Below the pieces are notes generated by a model, which saw only the letters and a program-made list of their open reading frames with translations, did not search any database and was not told the DNA's origin. Made by a program: the position numbers and the translations under genes. From Channa striata (Eukaryota > Chordata > Actinopteri > Anabantiformes > Channidae), in contig CM065182.1 of the NCBI GenBank assembly GCA_033026295.1, forward strand, positions 20,954,215-21,018,214: a stretch of 64,000 nt of DNA, given 5' to 3'. Positions 1 to 12,149 of this stretch are shown one piece after another. Every line of letters starts with the position of its first letter. The first letter of the stretch is position 1.

Positions 1-1266
1 TCATCATAGAATGTCTGACTCACAATGGACACCCAACCCGAAACTGAAATCATGTGGGTTTTGTGCATTAGTATCTAACAGTTGTCACAGCCAATTTAGG
101 ACAAGTATTTTCCCTTATATGGAGCAAATATTTAAGGGTGGATGAGATCAGGGTTGCAACAAAAAAAGAGTTCTACGGACAGACAAAAAAAAAAAAAAAA
201 AAAAAGCAACAGACAATGGACTGCATATGGAAAGGTAATCTGGCAAATGAATGACCTGCACATCAACAATCTGTCTTTTCCATTTGTGAAACTAGTGTGT
301 GACTATGTTAATAATGCAGACCTCACTCCATCCACTTTTGACCAAGGGTTGACAAAGCTGACTGTATGTAGACAAAACTGTAAGAGGGCAGTTATTTAGA
401 ACACGATGCTAATATGTATCCCACATTTCTGAGGGAAATATAGGCTCACATCAAATGCTCTCATGTGCTCATATCAACAGTAAAATGATTCCTTACACCT
501 TTTAAAAACTCAAATTTATGTACTTTCAAGGCCTATTTTCAAAATTTTCTAGCACTTTCTATATGTAATCACAGCTATCACAGCTATAGATAAATACTGT
601 AAATGATAGCTTTTAAAATCAGATTTATCTTATCATAGTAATCACAAAAATAAACACTCACTTGATAAATAATTTTTAAATAAATTTGTTACTGAAAATG
701 TAAAAGAACATTTTTCTTTGTATTGTGCAAATCAAAGGAAAACTTGATTTGACAAACAAAACAGCATTAGCAACACAACTAGTGCCAAGTAAAGCAGAAA
801 GTTGCACACCTATTAGACATGAACATTATGATCGCCTGTACAATTTAACACAACAGCTTTTTTTGTTGAAATGTCATAAAGGTGATATTTCCGCTATATG
901 TTTATATTAAGGTCAAACTGGAGTGTATTATGTTAAAGACATGGATGTATTGTTTTTAAAAATGAATGAGAAACCAAATTAAGTCTTAAGAAAAAAGTGC
1001 TGATTGCAAACCACGTGAAAATCTTTCTTTCACTTTGCTAAAGCCTCACTCATTTAGCCATAAGTTATGCAGTAGGATGATGTTTGCTAAATGTTTCAGA
1101 TGGAGTGTTACTGTCAAGCAACGTTGGGCACATTCATTGAATATTTCATAAATAAGCAGGTTATGATTGACATGTAATCCTATCATCACCGCACTAATAC
1201 ACACAGCGCCTCTCAATCCGTTAGCCTGCAAATTCGTTGGCTAGCTGTTAGCATAAACGCATTAAA
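1..1266. other. AT-rich non-coding sequence, no gene seen
   Basis: No supported exon. Contains an A-homopolymer near 185-204. The open frames here are short and lack family signatures. Confidence 0.5.
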
Positions 1267-1457
1267 CAGGGGTGTCGAACTCCAGGCCTTGAGGGCCGCA
1301 GCCCTGCTTGTTTTCCAGCTGTCCCTGTACGACCCTCATTTCGAAGCTTCTGATTGGCTGAACACACCTGATCCAGGTAATCAGCAGAAAGTCGTGCAGT
1401 GGTAGTTGGAAATCAAGCAGGGCTGCGGCCCTCGAGGCCTGGAGTTCGACACCCCTG
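1267..1457. mobile_element. Palindromic hAT-type MITE with ~48-bp terminal inverted repeats
   Basis: The left end CAGGGGTGTCGAACTCCAGG and the right end are near-perfect inverted copies over about 48 bp with only about two mismatches. The two arms make up half of this 191-bp element. Ends beginning CAGGGG are typical of hAT superfamily elements. No matching 8-bp target duplication was found, so the exact borders are less certain. It is non-autonomous. Confidence 0.75.
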
Positions 1458-1476
1458 CATGTACGTTGGTCTAATG

Positions 1477-1674
1477 CAGTGCTTCTCAATTATTTTCTGT
1501 GACGCCCCCCCCTAGCGGAAATAAAGCAAGTCGCGCTAGCGTTCGTTTACTCGCGTTCGTTCCTCCCTACGCACACTCTGACAATGAGAGCACCACTGCC
1601 AACTACTGGACTGGAGGAGCAATTACACTTTACAATTACACGGACTCACGCGCCCCACTATTTGAGAAACACTG
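1477..1674. mobile_element. hAT-type MITE with 8-bp target-site duplication
   Basis: The 198-bp element has ends CAGTGCTTCTCAAT and an inverted counterpart TTTGAGAAACACTG. It is flanked by GTCTAATG (1469-1476) and GTCTAACG (1675-1682), an 8-bp duplication with one mismatch, as expected for hAT insertion. It contains no transposase frame. Confidence 0.8.
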
Positions 1675-1682
1675 GTCTAACG

Positions 1683-2561
1683 TTACTCGAAGATTCTAAA
1701 CTACCACAAACCTTTGATGTGACCTGACCTGAAAAGACTCTCCTGTGGTGAAAAGATGTAGGTCTTTTCCGCAGAAGGCCAATCGAGCATGTGTGCCTCT
1801 TTTTATCCATGTTTTGGATTTTTCGTTTTCCAGCCATCGCTCGTTACCTCAACCCGCATGTCAGCGCACTCACGTCCGACACTGTGGTAAAGTGAGTCGT
1901 CGTTTCTCTTTCCGTCTTTGCTGCGCTTTCCCCCCGTACTTACGGTACGGGTACTAGGGATAGCTACGAAAGATGCCTGGACACTAAGGAACAAATGTAA
2001 TACATTTTTGTAAAATTACACATCGTTGAAACATAACAAATGTAAGTTTTAACAAATATTAAACAGAAGAAAAATTATAATATGTAAAATATTTTTACTT
2101 TAATATTTTCCTTGCTGACTGTTAGTCAGTATTTGAAAAAAAGTGTAGTGAAAATATTGGCAGAAAGTTTTAAAGTACTCTGTTTTAAAAGTTTTAAAAA
2201 ATTATTGGCAGGTCCACAATAATGCAAAATAACCCTTTTTCTTTCTGATCAAACTTTTTTAAAGGTTAGCTAAAACTTTCAGTGATTTTTTTTTTAGATT
2301 ACTATAAACATATTAAATTTGAACTACTTTTTATTATACAGTTTTTCAGTAAAGTAAAGGTAAATTCCCCTCTTACACTTTGTAAATAACAGGGTCCTCA
2401 GCATGTTGGGGGCAGGGCAGAGTCATTAACATATTGAACTGGTCAGTCACACGCGGAGCTGCAAGCCAGGCCCAGACGTAAGTTTTAATTTTAGACTATT
2501 CTTTCTCCACCTGTTAAGCGAACTAACAACTCAGTCGCACTGCTATTTATTGTGAAATACA
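1683..2561. other. Non-coding stretch, no gene seen
   Basis: AT-rich sequence with a short 7-bp-stem inverted repeat around 1933-1951 (CCCGTAC and GTACGGG). No exon or repeat family was recognised with confidence. Confidence 0.4.
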
Positions 2562-2992
2562 TACCGTTTTCCGGATTTTTCCGAAATAAGCCGCTACATT
2601 TTGAACCATGTTACTGTTTTTATTGAAAATGGGCGCTTCAATGCACATTTTTATTCTTAGACCTTGAAAACAGCAAAATACGGTAATATTAAAATGAAAA
2701 CACGAATTGAACAATTTTCAATCCGTGAAGAAATTCAAGTGTGACAGTGGTTTCAATGCTCAGGAGGAAGATCCCGATTTGTGGTTTCAGTGCAAGAATG
2801 AAGCGACTTTAATAGTTGCGCAGTAATCTTGGGGAATAAGAGACATTTTTGGCTATGGAACAAGCCGCTTTATTTATAACAAGCCTGTTATACCAGCCAC
2901 ACATTCTTGTTTCCTCATGTATTATAATGAATTACAAAATATTATTTCTCAGCCTGGATATTGGCGGCTTATAGGACTGTTGGTTTACGGTA
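2562..2992. mobile_element. MITE of the TACCGTATTTTCCGG family, diverged copy
   Basis: Starts TACCGTTTTCCGG and ends TTTACGGTA. It includes ATAAGCCGCTAC and TTTTGAACCATG near the left end and TTTCTCAGCCTGGATATT near the right end. All of these recur in the better preserved copy at 63015-63415. The shared inverted ends and TA at the borders suggest a small non-autonomous DNA transposon. Confidence 0.75.
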
Positions 2993-3175
2993 GTTACTGA
3001 TTGACACCATTTTAGATTTAAGATAAAAAATACATTTAAATAAATAAACCCCTGCAATACGTAATCTTGGGGTTTGCCTGTTATGTTCTTGTTTGTATTA
3101 TAGAATTACAAAAAAGGACTGTTGGTTTGGCTGAACACCATTGATTTAAGATAAAAAATACATTTAAATAAATAA
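2903..3175 (+). repeat. Local imperfect duplication (copies 2903-3047 and 3085-3175)
   Basis: Both copies share, in the same order, TTCTTGTTT, TATTATA plus GAATTACAAAA, GGACTGTTGGTTT, ACACCATT and GATTTAAGATAAAAAATACA. The second copy lacks about 35 bp of the transposon terminus present in the first. The duplicated unit crosses the right end of the MITE at 2562-2992. Confidence 0.7.
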
Positions 3176-3397
3176 GAAAAAATGTTGTGGTGGATTTTCT
3201 GTTACAGTTACACACAAACCAGTCAGGAAATCCCCAGTGAAGAAATGACAGGGCATAATGAACTTCGACTTTGATGATTTCTATGTTCATCATTGTTTTT
3301 GAACTTCACCCAGTGATTAATGCAAAAAAGGTTATCTAAAGGTTATATAATCTGGGCATCCATTATTAGGTCTATGTTCTGTCTTTGCGGTTGTATT

Positions 3398-4060
3398 TAC
3401 AGTGGATTTAGAACGTTTGCAGACCCCCTTAATTTTTTGCAATTGTTATGTTGCAGCGCCATAATAAAGTTGTTTACATTGACTTCTGTTTAGTTTTTGT
3501 TTTTAATCTACATGTACTGCTTCATAATACGTTACGTTAAAACAGAATGTTATGTTACATTATATCTGGAGGAAACCAAGCACCGCTCATCACTTGCCTA
3601 ACCTCCCAAATGTGAAGTTTAGTGGGGGCAGCAGCATCATGCTGTGGGTGTTTTTCTAGCAGCAGGGAGTGAGAGACTGGTCAGGGTTAAGGGAAAGCTG
3701 AATAAAGAAAGAGATATTCTAAATAAAAATTTAGAGTTTCACAGTGCTAAAGACCTCAGACTGGGAGGAAAATTCACCTTCCAAAAATCCTAAGCACACA
3801 GCCAGGACAACATAGCTTTGATTGTCCAAAAACGGTCCAGCCAGAGCCTGGACTTCTTGAATCCTATTGAACATCTCTGGAGAGCTGAAAATGGCCATCC
3901 ACCGACAGTCCCCATTTAACCTAACTGAGCTTCAAGAGCTTTGCAGAAAATCCCCCAATCCAGGTGTGCAAAGCTTGTAGCATCATACATAAAAAGACTT
4001 GAGGCTGTAATTACAGCATTAGAGCACTTTTTTTAAGCCTTTTTGCCTGAAATGATTCGT
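3398..4060 (+). pseudogene. Degenerate Tc1/mariner-like element with transposase remnants
   Basis: Read forward, broken frames give a KPSTAHHLPNLPNVKFSGGS followed by SSIMLWVFF segment near 3575-3660. Further on, LDFLNPIEHLW near 3850-3890 matches the conserved SPDLNPIEHLW region of Tc1-type transposases. Many stops and frameshifts are present and the N-terminal DNA-binding part is missing. The left border TACAGTGGATTTAGAACG resembles a Tc1-like end; the right border is unclear. This is an old, inactive copy. Confidence 0.75.
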
Positions 4061-7000
4061 TTTTCATATCACAAACTATACCCAAGAAAATGAAACTCTT
4101 TCTAGATACAAAAGTTACCTATAAATTGCCCATGGAGAAACTTTTTCCAAAAATTGATTTCAATAAATTACAATTGTATCTGCAATTGACAATTATTCAC
4201 TTTGGATCTCATAAACAGCACAAATCCATTTAAGAGAGGAGACATAAAGAAAACCAGCCAAATGAAGGCAACAAGTGTTGCCAGTTTGGATGGCTGTAAT
4301 CAATGTTTATTAGAACAACTCTTAAGAGCATATCATATTTGTGGTACTGGACTGAACACACATGGATACATGCCACTTTTAGAACTGCCAATAATACCCA
4401 CAAGAGAATATTATGGCACTTGTTGGATTAAAGAGATATCCACTGAGTGGTGGCTGAAGGCTGAGAGTGTGGCACCTCATGTTTGGCTCCCCAAAATGAA
4501 ACAGTGCCTTTTTCTGTATGCAATAATTTAGCCTCAATAAATAAATGACTGAATGACTCTTTTCAACTGTCTGAATAATCATTCATAATCGTTTGACTTC
4601 AGTCAAAAAATATGTAATTGAACAGATATGAAAAGTGCATTTTACACTGATTACTGTTCAAGGGATTCTTGTTTCTTTCAGCATGTTTCTATTACATTGT
4701 TGGGGAATTTTACTTTTAAATATTACATTACAAAGTTACTGTAACTAAAAATAACTTTAATCTTACTTTGCAGCGTTAACTTTTGAGAAAACAAAGTATT
4801 TTAGAGTACATAGTCTGGCCCTGACACGTTGCCCCATTTACACTCCTTTGTTGTACAGTCTTCCATTTAGCCTAGTACATGTTTCCACAGAGGCTTCGAG
4901 TTATGGCACTACAGGCATATCCTGTTGGTCTAAATCACACACCATATAAATTAAATTAATAGGCCTTTTAAGCACGTGTCCATGAATGACTTCACTCAAA
5001 GTGCATATGCTTTATGTATTACTCCAGCATGTAGCCAGTGCTGCCAAAAACAGCCAGTTCACAGCAGATGTCTGTTATTCTGACAAAAAGTACAGAAATT
5101 GGTTGTTTAAAAGTAACAGAATAAATGTTTGAAATGTAACTAAACAAGTACCGAAATTGCGGACCTAACAGGTCGTTACATGAAAAAGTACTATGAGCAG
5201 CAGAGTATTGTAGGAAAAATAAATCTTTACTTTTGATAGTTTGACTTGCTTTGACAAATTTTCATTGAAGCTTTCCGTTTCTTTCAAATATGTTCCTGAG
5301 TTCACAGCTATCACCTTGTGTGATTCTGTTGTAATTCAATAACTGCGACATTGGATATCCAAAATTATGCCCGATTTTACTTTAACTGACATTAAATGAG
5401 ATTCTGGCTTCAAAGCCTTAACAAGCTTTCTTCCAGAAATAAGATTTACTAAAAAAAAAAACAACAACAACAAAACACTACTTTGTATATTAAGTGGCAT
5501 TGCTTGTTGGTTGCCTTTTTCTTATTCTAAGGCATATGTTAGAACATAAATAGTTAAAAATCTAGGCCTATACTATGCAATATAATAAAAATGATCCAGC
5601 TTATTTGAGGCTTTTATTTGCAGCTGTATCTGACCAAGTTTCTACAAGTTGCCTCTGGCTGACGCTATGACAGATGAAATTCAAGCTTTGTTTCGGGGTC
5701 ACTAAAGACAAGCAATCACTGGCACTAGGACATGGCTGGGCTGCCCTGCAGAGAACAACAGAGAGAGTTGAGATAAGTCCAGGATAATGTTTCTACATAG
5801 TTGCTTTACATTTGAAGATCTTTTTACTACTACATAGGAAGCAATTTGATACCTGTTACATGATCATCGTGTCAAAGTCTGAAAATACCAATAGGGAAGT
5901 TATACTGTTACATTATCACTATGTTTAATAATAAATCCTAATCACTGTTATTTACCTAAACTAATTTCAGCGTTCATGAATGAGCTGCAAAAAAGCTTCA
6001 TGAAATATCTTTGTGTTTCTTTCCTGCTTTTTAACCAGGAAAGAGGTCACAAAGTACAACAGAAATTACCCAGTTTGTGAAAGAGCCTTCAAAGCAATTT
6101 TGTGCATTGCCAGGTTGTTAAGGTTGACTTTAAAATAGCTGTGTCTATTAGGCATAGATGGGTATATTCATTCTTCATAATATATTTTTTTTTTGGTCTT
6201 TCAGTTGTATTTTGAGTAACTGTTGTGATGATGGGGGTCTATAGGAAACAGTGCCAATATTTTAAAACATGGGTAGAAGGAAGCACACAAAAACATAATC
6301 TCACATCTCTATTTGCTCTGTCGACTCCATGACGAAACTCTCTCAACTCACTCAAAACTTTCTAGTCAGTTCTACATACGAACTTCACTGGTTCATACAC
6401 TGACCTCCATTTTGGCTCTACACACCCACAACGCACAACACAGTCACACCCAGCTGCTCTCATATTACATTTGAGGTTTACTGCTTTGCTCAGTCCAGCC
6501 CACTGGCAGACTTCAACAAGCTGATGAGTCCAAACTAAGCGGAGTCCGGGGGAGGTGGGCTTTAAAGAGACAGGAGCTAAAATTAACCATTTCAAGCAGA
6601 GGTGAATAAGAGGTACTGCATCAGGGACTATTTAAAAAAATGAGTAGTTTTTGGAATTGTAAATTGTCCGACACAATTTCAGAAGAGCCCCAGAATAGAA
6701 ATCCTAACTTGAAATGATAATATGGTCTCTTTAAGTAAATGCCTTACATTATTTTGCGCAGATATTGAGCATAGGAAATGGTCTGGTAAAAAGAGGAGCC
6801 CAAATGCCCTAGTTCATATTACATTCTATATATATTATATTCTATGTATCACATCATTGTCTTAAAGGACTCTAAACAGACACATCTAGTATTGAGGCCT
6901 GTGAAGTAGTCTGTCCTGTTGGTCTGTTCAGCTAATGTTAGCTCAAGCTATCATAAGCATACATTTCAATTCTGAAACACCATCACTTCTATTTACCAGT

Positions 7001-7781
7001 AACTATGGTAAGTTAACTATGCAACCATTATCAATAAAATTAACACCAGCTTTGAATTTTAGAATTACTGCAAAACACTCATGTAACATCCAAGTAAAGC
7101 TAAACTGGTGATTTAATGAATAGAGAAACGCACATTTACTACGAAGAAACACGCAGCAAGTAGTAACAAAAGAGACAGGAAAGAAAAAAACAAAAAACAT
7201 GGAGGAGGCCATTAGTAGGCAACACACGGAATTTCAACCGTATGCATGTTCTGGATCTCATCCACCGACTACAAGTCTCTCCAGTTGGCCAGCAGTTCAG
7301 CTCTATCCCACTGAGGCAGTTTGTCTGCCCTACATATGGCAGAGCAGACAAGACAGAAGTCCACTGTCTATTTTTTCTATTTAATTTTGACATTCAAATA
7401 TTTAAATCTGCAACTTAACTGTTGTGATCCTACAAGGGTCAACTCTACCCTGAGAACCTGATCTGGCTTCCTGTAGTCATCTATTGCACTTAAAAATCAG
7501 CAGTAAAGCTCAGCCAGCCATTCATGCTAAAGGGAAAATGTTTGTTTCCATAAATTACTCCACTGTTTAGTAACCTTTTTTTTGTACCTTTTCACTGGAT
7601 AGCAGAATGGTTTTTGTATAGTATCAGTTACTAGAAGAACAAGCTTGTCGAGAACAATGAACAAGTGGAAATGATATATCTACCTATTTAACTAGAGATG
7701 GCTTCTTCTTGGTTATTACTGTTACTGAGCTATAACATGGTTCACATGCCACAAGCATGTCGTACAGACTTATATTAACAA
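4061..7781. other. Non-coding stretch, no gene recognised
   Basis: Mostly AT-rich. An open frame at 4202-4531 (109 codons, plus) has no recognisable domain. A slightly GC-richer, repeat-free patch lies at about 5640-5790. An (ACA)n-like run lies near 5458-5477. If the exon at 10.8 kb belongs to a gene extending left, this is intronic. Confidence 0.4.
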
Positions 7782-8060
7782 CGTTCATCCATTATCTTAA
7801 CTGCTGATCTAGTAAAAGTTCAGGGTGCCGGAACCAACCCCAGCGCTCATTTAACGTACAACATAGGACACTCTGGACAGGTAGCTCGTCTAGCTCTGTG
7901 GTGACAGAGAAAAAAAAATACAGAACGACCATCATTCACACTTACACCTACAAGCATTTTTGCTTAAGCTAACATGCATGTCTTTGGAGAGTGGGAGGAA
8001 ATCAGGCACCCAGAGGAAACCCACGCAAACACGAGGACAACATGTAAACTACTCACAGAC
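7782..8060 (-). mobile_element. 3'-terminal fragment of a fish LINE-type repeat
   Basis: The plus strand reads TTCATCCATTATCTTAACTGC, then CACTCTGGACAGGT, CACACTTACACCTACAAGC, ATGCATGTCTTTGGAGAGTG and GAGGAAACCCACGCAAACAC. These are diverged blocks of a very common teleost interspersed repeat in its familiar order. It runs antisense to the window. The LINE assignment is from memory of the consensus. Confidence 0.65.
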
Positions 8061-10736
8061 ATGTGAATGGTGAGAATACAATGAGCTGCACTACACCCTG
8101 GAAAATGTTGCATAAATTGCACAAATTGTATAACTATAATAATGACATGCCACACGAATTATCTACAAGTTATGCTACATAGTTATATCCCTTTTCTAAA
8201 ATCTAAGTACATATCGTTCTATCACAACTTTGATGTGGACTTCATTTAGCCAACACATTCTGCTTGAAACAGTCCTCTGTAAGTTGGTGCTGCAAGACAG
8301 AATTAAAGAGGCTAAAAAAAAACCAATTATGTAGCCTGTAGGTATCAAAGTCTAAAAGCACTGCTTACTACAATTACCATTAAGTAACTCAATAATATTA
8401 TGTCTGTACACTGTTGGAATTTCTCATCTTAGACTCAACCAGAAAACCCTGAATGACATCATCAGACTCCCTCCAAGCTCCCCTAGAGCCACAGAAGACA
8501 TTATTCTCTTCTTCTAACCGCTCACAGGCTGAGGCTGAGTATGACTGAGGTCACAACAGATTTGTGTGTGTAAAAATTCTTTCTTTAGTAGATAATTAGA
8601 AATGTGAAGTCTTCAGATGCTAACCTAAAGGAATTGTTGATTTAGATTCTTAAAAGACAAGTCACCACTATTAAATAAAATTTCCTGTACTACAAAAAAT
8701 GCTACACGCTTGGCAGACTGCGCTTTTAATTAGTAGGTATATGATCTATTTTCATGATCTACTTAGTTACAGATTCAAGGAAGCTTGGTAAATGCTGTCG
8801 ACTTCCTCTTGCTAAATTTACTGCTCTGTTGTCCCACTTGTGTCCTACTAGAACAGGGAATCAAAAACTATATTGTATGAAGTTTTCATTTTCTTTCTTT
8901 GTCACCTCCTGTTGGCCCTAATGTCCACAGTCCAACCCTGGTCCATCCTGGCCGCTCATCGTCTGATCCACCCTTGTCCTTTGGGGTTCAGTAGACAACT
9001 TCTTTAATGCTGCAGCTAAATGACCTCCTTCTCCTCTTCAATAATAATAATTTCGCAATGGGAAACATATTCATGTGCATTTACACACCCTTAAAGTAAA
9101 ACATATTTCCCCTTACCCTTTTTTCTTTACTCCTTACCCTGTTATTTTTTCCTCTCCTCTTCTGTTTTTTTTCCTTTTTGCTACTCACTCATTTTCAGTA
9201 GTAATGTTGGACCACAGTCTAATGTATGCTAAGCTGCTGCTGCCATGGTAACCCCAGTGTAGGATTTAGACCCAGTTCAGGACTGAAGGGGTGGTGTGAG
9301 TGGGGCAGGTGGAGAAGCTGAACTGCCTTGACAATAATCCTCACTACCACCTATATAGCACATAGCAGGACCCACTTGCAAAAACAGACAGATGTACACG
9401 TGTACAAGTGTATAGCCAGTGATACACAGACCACACTAATCCCACATTGGAAATAAACCCACATCATCCTGCTGTAGGATGATGTGGGTTGGAGAGAGAA
9501 GTCACTGGCTACCTTGTTAGATGGTAGGGCAAGAGCTGTCCATGCAGATCTGGATTTCAATCTTTTTTAGAGAAAGCTGATGAAAATGTCTATTCCAGTC
9601 AGAGTGTGAGTGGTGACTAACAGAAATAGTAAGGAAATGACAGCTAAGTGAGTCATGGCCTTAATTTCTATCTCTGATTGTACTATGTGTCAAAGGAGAT
9701 CCCCGGGATTTGTCGGAGATTAGCTATACCTCAGTGGCAAGAGAGTGTAAAAACTGTTGCATAGAGAGGATAAGCGGTATCACAACAGCACCTGCTGGAT
9801 GATGAGGGTTTGACGTGTACATTAGAACATGCCAAGAAGCCCCGAACAACAAAGATGAATAGTCGTCCTGTACATTCATCACATGCATGTATGACAGCAG
9901 CGACGTCTGCTTTAATACAACCCTGTGAAGCATGTTTGCATCCAGGATACAGAACTGTGTTTTTGTGAATGTACATCCTTAAGGGTGGGTGTGTGTGCAT
10001 TAGTGTGATGACAGTAGATGGGCATGTGGGTGTGGGTGTACAGCTGGATCAATGACGTAACTGACTGAAAGTGGATGCACCCGGCCCCTCAATGGAGGCA
10101 GTGGTCGTTGCAGCTGGGAGTCGACAGGCTCCATCAGTACTGAGGGGTTTCCAGCAGTGACAGTGATGGCATTCACCTAGTTGCTATGGGTTGACTGGTG
10201 TGGGTGGGGGTTATGGAGGAGTTGGGTGGTGACTGTGCAAACTCACTCTATTGGCTCAGCTTTAGCACAGGCACGTCTTCGTTTGCCCCCCCCAACTGCA
10301 TGCGCATACACTGCTGTCATTTCTCCTTGAGGCATAGAGGAAACTAAGTGACACCCCCTTCTATCATGAACACACACATTCCAGCACACATAAGCGCACT
10401 CCACACTGTCACTGCTACAAGCACAAATTGATTCTCCAGCTGTCAAGACCAAAGCATTTGCTTTAAATACAGCAAGTATAAGAAAGCAGGGAGACACAAA
10501 CATAAGCACAGAACTAGGATGAGCGTGACCACATACACAATTACACATGCACACACATGCATTTACACACTAACACACTCTCCATGCACTCTTCTTTAAC
10601 TCTAAACAAACTAGCTTGCTCACCAAACCACTACCTAAGGTGTGGTCCTTCTCTCCACAAACACTCTTCATCCCCTCTTCACTGTGATGACAACGTTTGG
10701 GGCTAGCATATTCCTCAGGGTGCACACTGGTCTTAC
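8061..10736. other. Putative intron of the unnamed gene, no further exon found
   Basis: No coding exon was found. A perfect hairpin lies at 9456-9490. GT/CA-biased sequence covers about 9950-10600. A GC-richer repeat-free patch lies at 8430-8560. Confidence 0.4.
9456..9490. repeat. Perfect 15-bp stem, 5-nt loop hairpin
   Basis: AACCCACATCATCCT is followed by the loop GCTGT and then its exact reverse complement AGGATGATGTGGGTT. Pairing does not extend beyond the 15 bp. Confidence 0.9.
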
Positions 10737-10857
10737 CTGTCCAAGATGCCATGGCTGGACGTGGCTGTGGCTCCCAGCAGTCCTAGTGGTGCACTCCCCA
10801 CCGCTGCGGCAGCCCCGCTGCCTGCCTCCATGATACTGACTCACTGCAATGAGCAGC
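10737..10857 (-). CDS. 5' coding exon of an unidentified gene (start codon and 31 codons)
   Basis: On the minus strand a long pyrimidine tract ends in CTCTGGCAG, a strong acceptor. A 121-nt exon follows, ending at a consensus donor (AG|GTAAGA at 10737/10736). The ATG is at 10831-10829, preceded in frame by TGA at 10843-10841, so this is a genuine start codon. The exon encodes 31 codons plus two bases (phase 2): an N-terminus rich in Ala and Gly beginning MEAGSGAAAAVGSAP and ending SSHGILD. There is no signal peptide or transmembrane segment. Low-complexity acidic, Ala and Gly starts like this are common in intracellular proteins, but I do not recognise the family. The exon needs an upstream 5'UTR exon (candidate: the CpG island at 36.2-36.95 kb) and further exons below position 1. 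No convincing second coding exon was found at 1-10736. Confidence 0.65.
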
Positions 10858-11135
10858 CTGCCAGAGAAGCAGAAAGGGAGGGGAGAGGGAGGAGGAGGGA
10901 GGGAGAAAGGGAGGGAGGGGGAAGATGCGAAGAGGTAGATCAGAAGGGAGAAACACGAAGGAGAAAAAAAAGAAATCACATGTAGAGACTAGAGGGAGGC
11001 CTACTAGAGTGGGGGACAAGCAAAAAGAGAGAGAAATGTGGAGACTAATGAGAAGAGGAGAAAGTACTGTGAAAAAGATGTGAAAACAAGGAAAAAAAAA
11101 GGAAAAATGACCAGGAAGATTGGCAAAGGATGATA

Positions 11136-11232
<97 letters not shown>

Positions 11233-11293
11233 AGGAGGGAAAGAGAGAGAGAGAGAGAGAGAGGGAGGGAGGGAAAGGAGAGAGAGAGAGAGA
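10858..11293. repeat. 440-bp purine tract on plus strand including (GA)n microsatellite
   Basis: From 10861 the plus strand is almost purely A/G. It holds runs of GGGAGGGAGG type (about 10873-10922) and a long uninterrupted (AG)n from 11141 to about 11226, continuing impurely to 11293. On the minus strand it is the pyrimidine tract leading into the acceptor of the 10857-10737 exon. Confidence 0.9.
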
Positions 11294-12149
11294 AATCCTT
11301 AATTATGTGTAGTCAGTAGATCAAATAAGTGCTGCTGATGGAGCTTTGCAGGCTGGATTTCACTTCAGCGTTAACACACGAAGATTCTAGTACATTCCAC
11401 AACAAACACCAACATTGGCTGCCTTGCTGTCCTGTGGTGAATGTGCTCTCCTTCCAAGGTCTTCATCCCCAAACCACATATTCAATGGTCAATCACATTT
11501 TTTCAGCTGCTGCATTGTTTTTTATTCCTAATGCCAATTCCCCTTCATCCACACGTGTACCACTAGCCACAGGTTTCAGTTACAAAGAAATGAGGTTCAG
11601 TACTGGGTTCCGCAAAGGTAACTGCCCAATCAAAAGGTTGAAATCCTGACACTAGGAAATGTAACACAATAACACACATCCTATAAGCACAAGCTTGTTG
11701 TGCAATAGTCAGTCAATATTCTTGTGAAAATTCTTATGGCATGCTTAAACAATTTCTAAATATGATATGAGGTAATGTCCATTTCCCAGAACAACTCCAA
11801 GTTAGCAAATTTAAATCATACTACCTGTAACCTTGTAAAGATGCCCTGGAAATAATCCTTGGAAATACTTGGAAATCATTTCAATGTTTCTCCTTTCTCC
11901 TGTCCAAAAAACAAACCATGGTAAGGTAGGACTTGAACACAGATGAAATAATCACATCAGTTTCTGGAAGGAATACACTATGTATACCATTTATTATCTC
12001 TGTGCGCCACTACCTTTCTCTTAATTACTTATTCCTCATGCCATAGTAAAATTCACACAGGTAACCAAAACTTACCAGGTGGTGAAATAAAATGTGTTCC
12101 AGGAATACAAGACTAGAAGCCTATAATGAGCTTAATTTGAAAGAGGGAC

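Noticed and set aside
1933..1951. Short palindrome CCCGTAC/GTACGGG
   Set aside because: A 7-bp stem in 64 kb is not unusual.
4202..4531. 109-codon plus-strand open frame
   Set aside because: No motif or splice context; probably chance within AT-rich sequence.
9456..9490. microRNA precursor
   Set aside because: The stem is only 15 bp with no extended pairing, too short for a canonical precursor.
11120..11312. Arg-Glu repeat open frames
   Set aside because: Pure translation of the (GA)n microsatellite.
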